From Membranipora membranacea (Eukaryota; Bryozoa; Gymnolaemata; Cheilostomatida; Membraniporidae), in contig OU612073.1 in the NCBI GenBank assembly GCA_914767715.1, forward strand, positions 10,912,001 through 10,976,000: a stretch of DNA of 64,000 nucleotides. The letters are read 5' to 3'. The translations under genes were made by a program, and so were the position numbers. Shown in pieces: positions 56,045 to 64,000 of the stretch. Below the pieces are notes generated by a model, which saw nothing but the letters and a program-made list of their open reading frames with translations, did not search any database and had not been told where the DNA came from. Each line of letters begins with the position of its first letter. Positions within the stretch are counted from its first letter, which is position 1.

Positions 56045-59000
56045 ATGGCAGAACCAGGGGAGACAAAGCCTAAACTGCTTCACCAGCAGCCACAGATTAG
56101 TAATGTCAGTATGGCTCAGGTTGTATCTACTCTATCTGAGTATGAACCTGTGGTAAGTTAGGTTGAGCTCCCAAACTCTTAGCCCCATCCGACCGCCCCC
56201 AGCCATGGAAAAGTGGGTTATCCTAGCCGTGTCACAAGGTTTCTTTTCGCCGCGTGACAAGGCTAGAGTTATCCCCCAGCACATACAGAAGCATACCCTT
56301 GAAACAATTTGACAGTTTGAGTTACAGATTTGATAGCTTTGAACTCCTATAATTGCGCTCCTTTACATAATATTAATATAAAGTTCTGGATGGAATTTTG
56401 AGAGGTTTTAAACAACCGATCTGATTACCATGAGATTGGAGTTACTTAGCCATATCGAAAAAAGAGAAGAATCATCTGGGATAGTTTTTTGCCCTGTGCT
56501 GCTAGAAAAATGAAGGTTAATTACTATCTGTCAGAGTTGCCTCACCAATCAGTTGACAGGAATTTAGCTTGTAGCTCAAGGCCTAATTCAGGCAAATCTA
56601 ATATAAGTAGAGACTCAATGGATTAGACGATGCATCAAATATTATGACTCAACATTAAATTATGAATTTCTATTTAAGTCAACCAAATATTTTCCCGTTC
56701 TTTCCAGATTCCAGATGTAGTAACAGCCCATTATCTCAACAAATCAGGCTTTGACGCTGTCGACCCGAGAATGTGAGTAAAGCTAGTCCAACACTGGCCA
56801 CATATTTTCTTGTTGCAATATATAAGTGTCTCTATCCGAGTTCTCCCCATTTAGAGAATAATGTTGGTACGCGAAAACTGCAGATGAAGTGAGAATCAAC
56901 ATTCCTATATATGCCTGGGTCGGATTAGTAAACAAATTCCTGTGTAAAAATTGGGTAAATTTGAGGGCTTCTTAGAAATGTCTAGACCATAAGCATATAA
57001 ATACTCCGTATTTATATCAGGTATATGTATCATTAGGATTATATGTTAGTGGTCTAGACTGTCCAATCATCCTGTCAAAGGCAGCGAAATCAGATGTGGA
57101 GTACTTTTCGTCAATGCGTGATGATACCCTTGTTCAAAATGAAATACAATAACTAGATTGTTGTTTTGCTAAAAAAGCCACCAATAATTCCCCTAACACC
57201 CATTGCAGCTGGGGTTAACATGGCAATTTTTTTTAATTTAGCACGATCTAAATTGATTATTGTGATCTATTGCTTTTTGATTATGGCAATTTTCTCCCCA
57301 TTTTCTCGGCATCGACCTCTAGACTGTGTTTAATGAACTATCTAATGACATGACAGAACTGTCATTTAACTCAATCGGCCCTGGAAAGAAACGTAATCAA
57401 GCCAAAATTACAATCTTCATCTCCCTTAGAAATGAAAATAACCCAAGAATTACATCATGATGATAGTATGGTTTGCATAATAAATTCCTCAAAATTTCGA
57501 CCAAAACATGAATTGACATATTTGGACCAACAAACTTTTTTCTATTGCTCGCTGATCATGTCTTCACGGCATGCGCGGCCGATATTACTAGTATCACTAT
57601 GCCTGGACTACATTTTTGAAGCAGAGAGAGTTTTTCTAGGCCATGCCTCAACAAGTGACGCAGTTGGCAGAGGAGAAAATAAATTTGTTCGTTTTTATAT
57701 TACGGCTGGGTATAATGTGAATCTTGCAATTCTAACCCAAAATCCAGACCCAAAGCACAACAAAGACACAAGTTCTAAAAGATAACAGTGTTATTCTCGA
57801 CTCACGTTCGCTGAATAACATAACTGCATGCTTGGTCTCCCTGGGGACGAAAACCCCAAAAATTTATTCCAAAGTGGCATAGGGAAGGATATTGACACCA
57901 TTGTAAACGTCCTTGGTGGTGCATGACCTAATATACATATTCAATTCTATATTAATTCATGGTCATGGCAATTGACCCAGTGATCTTTCCACTGTGCAGG
58001 TTGCAATGAGATGTTTACTCTATAACTTGTGTGTTTTGACTGTTTCGCAGTGTCAAGTTGGTCTCGCTAGCCACTCAGAAGTTCATATCCGACGTGGCGA
58101 CAGACTCACTACAGCAATTCAAAGTACGACAAGCCTCGATTAGCAAGAAACAAAGACAGGTTAGTAGAGAGACAATCCTTTTCATATCAAGCAAGAAGAC
58201 TCAATGTACCAACCAAATTTAAATTAATTGAATTCTCAAGTTTAAATACTGGCGAGTTGAGTCTATATAGTGTAAATGTTGTAATGCTATCAGCGCATGC
58301 AAGTAGATCATGTTGAGCCACCAATTTAGTTGCGTTATGTGTCTTGTCGTAAAAGTTTAGGTTGATTCTAGTTAAAATGATGTCTTCGAATCCGTTAGCC
58401 CAAAATTGGATGAACAGGTCATCTTTACCGGAAAGAGAAAGTTTATTATATAAATATGTAAATATCATGAACATTTCAACAACATGCGTCATATAGCACA
58501 TAACCTCCATTAAATCATCATTTTTAATATTTTATTGTGGTTAGAGGATTTGGCTTTAGTGTTTCCAGCTACAAAAATAAACTAAAACAGGAATGTGTAA
58601 AAATGAAATTAAATAGCGATTATGAGCCAACATTTTGATATTACCATGGTTGCTGTCTAAAATATTATGCACCATGCCAAGTTTTCAGCTTCAAAACTAA
58701 CAATGGTGTCTCGCAATTTGTAGCCATTCTGCTCCCAGGCATGGGCTAAATTCTGCAAAATTCGGCCTGGGCATTCTAAACTAAACTGATTGGCTCCGCG
58801 CTGATGGTGTTCATATCAGAGACTATAGATAAGCCATAGTCTCTGGTCATATTCCTAACATAATTTATTATGTTTAAACATACATATTAGGTTTAAACAA
58901 TTGTCTTCTCATTTCCATTTCTACCCAATTTTGCTTATCATCAGTGTCATTTCGCACAGGGGTTTTTCCCCTTTTTTCTCTCTATCTAGATCAACACCAT

Positions 59001-59709
59001 TGCAATATCATTCCACCATCAAAACATAAGATTTGATATAGTTTTCATAACTTAAACTTTATCAAGTATGCTCAATCATCTAGATTCTACACCAAGTTTG
59101 GTCCATTTGCCTGCATTCGGAGCTGCTCCCTTTCCACTAGTCACGCCGCAGGATGAAGCTGACCTGAGCTGACCAGCGTAAGGGAGAAACTGGAATGCAC
59201 GCAATTGGATTAAACTTAATCTATTAATTAACCTAACAACATTCAAACTAGCCACTGTGTTGGCTTTGATCTGATTAGCTGTCAGAGCCAACACATTGGC
59301 TACAATCACACTTTTCTGTGGTATTGTTGTCTAGTCGATCAATGATCTACACGCCCCAGTTAGAACCATGTGCGTCAGTTTCTTTTTGCAGCTACAACAT
59401 AGCGATGTTAGGTTGTTTGTTTTTTTATCCATTGCAAACTCAGTTTGAGTTTTGTGTGTACATGTGCAAAGGGTAGGCAACTACAAATATCCCAATACAG
59501 TGATATATCTTGGTCAGCAACAGTTATTGTGATACGATGGAAGAATGAATAAATGTTGTATAATAAATCTTTTTTGTTTTAACTTTGAAGTCTATTGAAA
59601 CATTCCTTCTTCATTTCAGGATAAAAGCACAACTCTCACACTAGAAGATCTGACTCCTGCTCTTGCTGAATATGGAATTACTCTGAGAAAACCACCATAT
59701 TTCACCTGA
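56045..59709 (+). CDS. TAF10: Transcription initiation factor TFIID subunit 10 (123 aa)
   Basis: Four exons: 56045-56152, 56708-56772, 58051-58159, 59620-59709; all GT..AG, 123 codons. After a short polar start (MAEPGETKPKLLHQQPQ), the histone-fold region begins at STLSEYEPV and continues IPDVVTAHYLNKSGFDAVDP, VKLVSLATQKFISDVATDSL and DKSTTLTLEDLTPALAEYGI, ending RKPPYFT. These are the characteristic TAF10 blocks in order. TAF10 pairs with TAF3, TAF8 or SUPT7L by its histone fold in TFIID and SAGA, in the nucleus. The N-terminal region is short compared with the human protein. An acceptor at 56010, 34 bases before the ATG, implies a leader exon or trans-splicing. AATAAA follows at 59750. It is tail-to-tail with LACTB2. 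Confidence 0.95.
59083..59222. mobile_element. Palindromic MITE, copy 3 (in TAF10 intron 3)
   Basis: ACCAAGTTTGGTCCATTTG at the left faces CAATTGGATTAAACTTAAT at the right; CCTGCATTCGGAGC faces GGAATGCACG-type sequence. Same family as 23355-23482 and 43808-43937. Confidence 0.6.
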
Positions 59710-59749
59710 TCATAATATAGAAAGCCAAAATGTCAGCCTGTATAAAATG

Positions 59750-59755
59750 AATAAA
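59750..59755 (+). terminator. Polyadenylation signal of TAF10
   Basis: AATAAA 41 bases after the TAF10 stop codon. Confidence 0.65.
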
Positions 59756-60493
59756 CAAACCTTCTCATGATGAGATAGTCGTTCCAAGATATTGTGTCAT
59801 CTCCACTTTACAATAAGAGCTATACCGATGTCAACTGCTCTTTTCATGGAACTTTCTACATTGTCTATTGAATTCGAACCAATCTCAAAACTCGTCACAT
59901 TCATTTAAACCTCATCTCATTTTAAGATGTTGATTTTCCTAACAATATATCTAAATTAGGTTGGTCTTTGTGTGACCCAACATCGTTTCTTTGAGGAGAC
60001 ATGAATTAGAATTGTACCAGGATTTCATTGTCGCCTGATTTCACAGGAATACATGTTGTAATGATGATATATCTTTACATTTTCACTTGTCTAGGATGCA
60101 TCATCTTTTTTCTGATTTGTAGCTTATTAACTGACAAATATTCCAAAGCCCATCATAAAATTATATATTAACCATATATCCATATACACATATGTATATA
60201 TATCTGGTTATTTTCTCTCAACAAGTCCTATCAATATATAAGGAAAAGGATTGCCACCATAACGGGAATCTTTTTTAATCTTAATTGCCAATTAATAGAG
60301 GTAAATTTAATCTCAGCTAGCCATAGCCTGATATGACACTGCAGAAACATGGAACAAGGCTGCTCCTTCTGTGGCGGGAGGAAGGATATGTATTTAAAAA
60401 GTTGCATATCAATTCGCCTTGCTTCCCAACTGTTGCAATATCACTCTGCCAACAGAAGGAACAAACTTCTTCTAACAGGAACCCAGATGTATG

Positions 60494-63400
60494 CTATGCC
60501 TTCATACTCCAGATTGTCTTATGTTGTTTATTATCCTCTCCTGGTCCACAGGATATCCTTCCTTCTTGTTGCAGCTTGTGAAGATGTAGTACTATCCCTT
60601 CGGCAGCTCTTATGTGCAGTGACACAGGATAGGCTTTGTAAAGCACCTATAATGGAATAAACTAAATAGATGAAGGGAACTAAATAGACAAACTAAACTG
60701 GCAGACAGAATAACAAGAATATGATTATCTCATACCATTGATCTGATCAATCCATGATTTCTTTATCAGGCCTAACAGACCTGTGGTGCAGCACCAACCA
60801 TCAGTTACCATTCTTGCACTTCCTATTTTCTTTTAAAGTTACAGCGATACTTGTTCAGCCATTAGTTTTTAAATATATCTAGACAAGGCTTTAATATTAT
60901 GCATGGGAGTTGTGTCCTTAATATCAAGGAGTGGATAACTCAAACCACACTGCCTTATCTCAACTATTCTTAATTTCAAATATGCTATAATATATCCAAA
61001 CATTCCTATGGCAATGCAAGTATAACAAATACACAAATAACTGGACACATCACTCAAATTTTGGCAAAATCCTATAATGGCGATCATGTTCACCAAGCTT
61101 TCTTTATACTGGAAATCATTGTTGGGTTTTATGCAAATTGTCACTTTCTTAGAAACAGAGACAAGTGTGATCTTCTAGAAGACTTCATATCGCTACCATA
61201 GACCCCAAGTGATCAACCTAAAGCTCATTTCAAAATATTGGTGGCTCATTTGCTTGTTTTACCATCTCAATTGTACTTGGCAAAACTGACATGTGCATCA
61301 TCATTCATCATAAATAACGCATTAGTTGGCTATATTATCCTATGCTATACCCTCCATCCATTAAAATACACCTCGAAACTAACTGAAGCAGCTGCTAGTG
61401 ATGGTTATTTCAGAGACGCCAACAGATTTCACCAAAATTATGCATGAGAAGCAGTGCCAGGGGCCACATTGCATAATAACAATCATATGAAACAAGTTTG
61501 TATTTTCTTTTTCTATTTAGAATTCCTTTTAATCTCTATTCCCACTAACCGTTCACCTCCCGCAGATCTCAATCTCGCGCCTATCCCGTACCCTCTTCTG
61601 GGGCCCGGTCCGGGCCCCTAGGGTCTGTGGCCCTCAATCACCGCCAAGTATGGCTCTTTTATCACTTGGAAATTTGAAGCTGGCTCTTTGCATAGAAAAG
61701 GTTTGACTCATATGCTCTACAGTATATAATCTCAATGATTATTACCATAGACATAATATACACATAGACATATATATATATATTACCTTGACGATACTAG
61801 AGGCAGACTGAGATGCAGCCTGTAGTAGAGCTATCACCTGGTTCTCTCTGTTCTGTCTGTGTTTGATATAAAATCCCACATGTGTATCTGGGTCTGTCAC
61901 CACCGGCCCTAGATAATAAATACACATTCATAGACCAAATTCAATCTCATAAAGCGTCATCTAACAGTATGAAACGCCTGGCACAAATAAATGTAGAAGA
62001 TTGACAAAGATCCACATGGCAAACAATAAAACTTTTTGACCAAATATAGGCTGCTTGGAGGAGAGGATTGCCTATGGTCTGTTATGAGTTTTTGTCAGCC
62101 AAACTCTGACAGAACAGTGCAGTGTCCCAAAAGCTCAAAAAATGTGCTGGTGCTAAATGGTGATATATACTTCTCAATTGAGCTTCGGATTGATTCTGTT
62201 TCTGTATGTCTAAGTCTATGTCTAAGTGCGGAGAGGGTTAACCCCTCCAGAGTACAGGTACAGGGACCCATAGTACTCAAGCAGCGCCCTTTACCATTGC
62301 CCGCCAGAATTCCGGGTACTCTTTATATCAAAGAGGCAGGGGTAACTTTATAATGCATGTGGGGTGGACCTCCAGTATTTTAAGTCCCGCTCCGCAAGGA
62401 CCTGTCTAGGATGAATGGCATGCCGGTCCCAAATTAAGAATGACTGCCGGTGCTGGGAATTGAACCTGGACCTTGCAGATCACAAGTCCGCACTCTCAAC
62501 TATCAGACCCCTCCTGACTCTGTTTCTGTATGTTATTTAGAGCATGACACACAGTTCTCTAAGTTAGACTAAGAACTTTGGAATGATATCAAATATGAGG
62601 AATTTGGATGGGTTGGAAAGATTTCCGAAGTCATTCATACTCACCATGACCAGGATAGATGACTTGGGGTTTCATGCTTTTGATTTCTTGTAGTGACTTC
62701 ATATACTGTGACAGATTATTGAAAACAGTTGTCCCTTTGCCTAAATGAATGCAAAAGGTATAAAACAATTGGTAAATTGCAATATGCAGCTGAATGCTCT
62801 CGTTTTGTGTTGCTAGAAGGTAGATAACTCACCCCTTATACCTAGCCTGGGAAGGCTGTCGCGGTGGGTAGGGTGGTGGTCCCCAACACAACCTGAGAGC
62901 CTTCTTAGGCTACCTTGTACCCTAGTCGAGTTCTGTTCACAGATAGCTAGACTGAATTAGAAATACTAAGTACAGTGTTTAGTAATTTTATGTCAACCAT
63001 ACCAAGCACTGTGTCACCAGAGAAAATAGCTTGTTCTTCTTCTAGCCATACGACCATATGATCGTCAGTATGCCCAGGAGTATAATGTGCTGTCAATGTA
63101 GCCCCTTCAACCTGTACAATGGATCAGGAATAACTCGGTGTTAGAGGTGTTGGATTAGGAATCACAAGGTCCTGGGTTCGAGCCCCACCCGGTGCACTGT
63201 TTGTCGAGTACTACCTGATTTGGCTGTTGTGAGCCATTCACCCTAGCTGACCAAGAAAGTAGAGACCGACAATGGCAAGCCACATTGCAATAACCTTTAA
63301 ATCATTGAAATTGCGATTATCTCTCCACAAAAAGAAAACAAATAAAAGCATGAGTTTAAGCAGAAATGAGGCTACATTAGCTGCAAAATGTACTTATATG

Positions 63401-63715
63401 TGGGAATTGATAATATTATGTCGGCCTGTTAGAGGAAATGTTTTGTTGTTGATACTAAAATTAACCCTTTTGTATCCTATCTCTCATAGAGAATACAAAA
63501 GCATGCACATTATTCCACCAATGAGTTTCTGTTACTCCATGGTTCCGCCACACCCCAACTAACAGTGAAAACAGTTTTGTCCTTTATATACTCTAAAGAA
63601 CGCTCCTCAGCCAATCTGCTGGGTTCCAATTTTTCTTTGAGCTCAGGCGAGACAAAATCAAACTTATAGGCTGGAATTTTGTGGTTGCAGAGTTTCCTAA
63701 CATCAGGCAGACCGC
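60494..63715 (-). CDS. LACTB2: Endoribonuclease LACTB2 (metallo-beta-lactamase fold), 3' part
   Basis: Minus strand, five exons visible: 63715-63564, 63111-63003, 62740-62645, 61908-61787, 60646-60494 (stop TAG at 60494-60496). Introns are GT..AG and the frame is open for about 209 codons. Recognised blocks: [11 protein letters not shown] (just after the HxHxDH metal site, which lies in an exon beyond 64,000), [20 protein letters not shown] with the metal-binding His, [10 protein letters not shown] with the bridging Asp, [27 protein letters not shown] with the last metal His, [13 protein letters not shown], and the C-terminal winged-helix-like end [18 protein letters not shown]2 is a single-strand-specific mitochondrial endoribonuclease with two zinc ions. 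The N-terminus and first metal motif are outside the window, so completeness cannot be judged. Confidence 0.93.
61600..61618. repeat. Perfect G/C palindrome in LACTB2 intron
   Basis: GGGGCCCGG and CCGGGCCCC face each other around a single T. It is strikingly GC-rich for this AT-rich window, and may be the end of a transposon. Confidence 0.6.
62215..62520 (-). repeat. tRNA-derived SINE in LACTB2 intron (minus strand)
   Basis: On the minus strand from about 62518: AGGGGTCTGATAGTTGAGAG (A-box-like), then GGTCCAGGTTCAATTCCCAG (B box) at about 62450-62470, then a body reaching about 62220. No complete tRNA fold. Confidence 0.55.
63125..63200 (+). repeat. tRNA-like fragment next to a LACTB2 exon
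   Basis: TCCTGGGTTCGAGCCCCACC is a good B box with a T stem. The upstream part GGTGTTAGAGGTGTTGG is only weakly A-box-like. I read this as a SINE head beginning about 15 bases from the splice acceptor of the 63111-63003 exon. Confidence 0.45.
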
Positions 63716-64000
63716 CTGAAAGTGACAAGGATACACAGGTTTTTCTATGTCTCAAAATACATGCTCGGGCTTTCATTAGTTGCGCTGCAAGCAGCTCTGA
63801 GAAACTATCGCCACTCTTTGAACCAATACTTTGCCAGAGATATGTAACTCAGATGTCAATTGGTGTTCATTGTTCAAAATACAAATGGAACATTTAGCTA
63901 GATGTAACCAAATAATGCACATAACAGTTCATAGGTAGCCTTGTCACACGGCCAGTTCATAGGATTGATCTTTCTGTTCTGGTGTAGTTGAATTGGTTGC

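Overview
This is a window of animal (metazoan) nuclear DNA: AT-rich, intron-bearing, with TATA promoters, AATAAA signals, tRNA-derived SINEs, hAT-like and palindromic MITEs, and decayed BEL/Pao and Ty3/gypsy LTR retroelements. The protein relatives I recognise (CLIC, TAF10, LACTB2, aplysianin/escapin-like flavin oxidase) fit an invertebrate. I cannot name the species.

Left part (1-23,260). This is a tandemly rearranged locus with two gene types. The first is a family of small secreted Asn/Gly-rich proteins, here called NGN1 (+, 1010-1764), NGN2 (-, 4224-3305) and NGN3 (-, 22126-21351). Each has a signal-peptide exon, a phase-1 intron and one repetitive exon. The second is an L-amino-acid-oxidase-like flavoprotein, complete at 12655-10101 (-), with a 5'-truncated copy at 7145-6048 (-). 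NGN2, NGN3 and a third promoter copy at 1-710, whose gene would lie left of the window, share a TATAAAA box and leader exon. LAAO1 also has a TATAAAA box. A 0.7-kb block is repeated at both ends of the locus, and a piece of the NGN 3' end sits just downstream of LAAO1. The two gene types have therefore been copied in the same segments. The rest of this part holds SINEs, hairpins, two hAT-like insertions and a large foldback structure.

Middle part (23,260-42,000). This is a graveyard of LTR retrotransposons. It contains BEL/Pao gag, protease and reverse-transcriptase remains, Ty3/gypsy gag and integrase remains, several copies of one LTR end followed by a primer-binding-site-like sequence, tandemly duplicated gag starts, star-shaped TATTATTCTGA minisatellites, and a 919-bp hAT-like element inserted into an LTR with a perfect 8-bp target duplication. 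None of the reading frames is intact.

Right part (44,500-64,000). This holds conserved housekeeping genes. CLIC (+, 49630-54718, four coding exons) carries an unusually long Pro/Glu-rich tail that includes a coding 21-bp minisatellite. TAF10 (+, 56045-59709, four exons) lies tail-to-tail with LACTB2 (-, 63715-60494, five exons visible, 5' end beyond the window). Introns contain MITEs and SINEs.

The best candidate for an undescribed system is the left locus: secreted Asn/Gly-rich peptides clustered with hydrogen-peroxide-generating amino-acid oxidases. The clustering is visible in the sequence; the shared function (defence, mucus or adhesive secretion) is inference.
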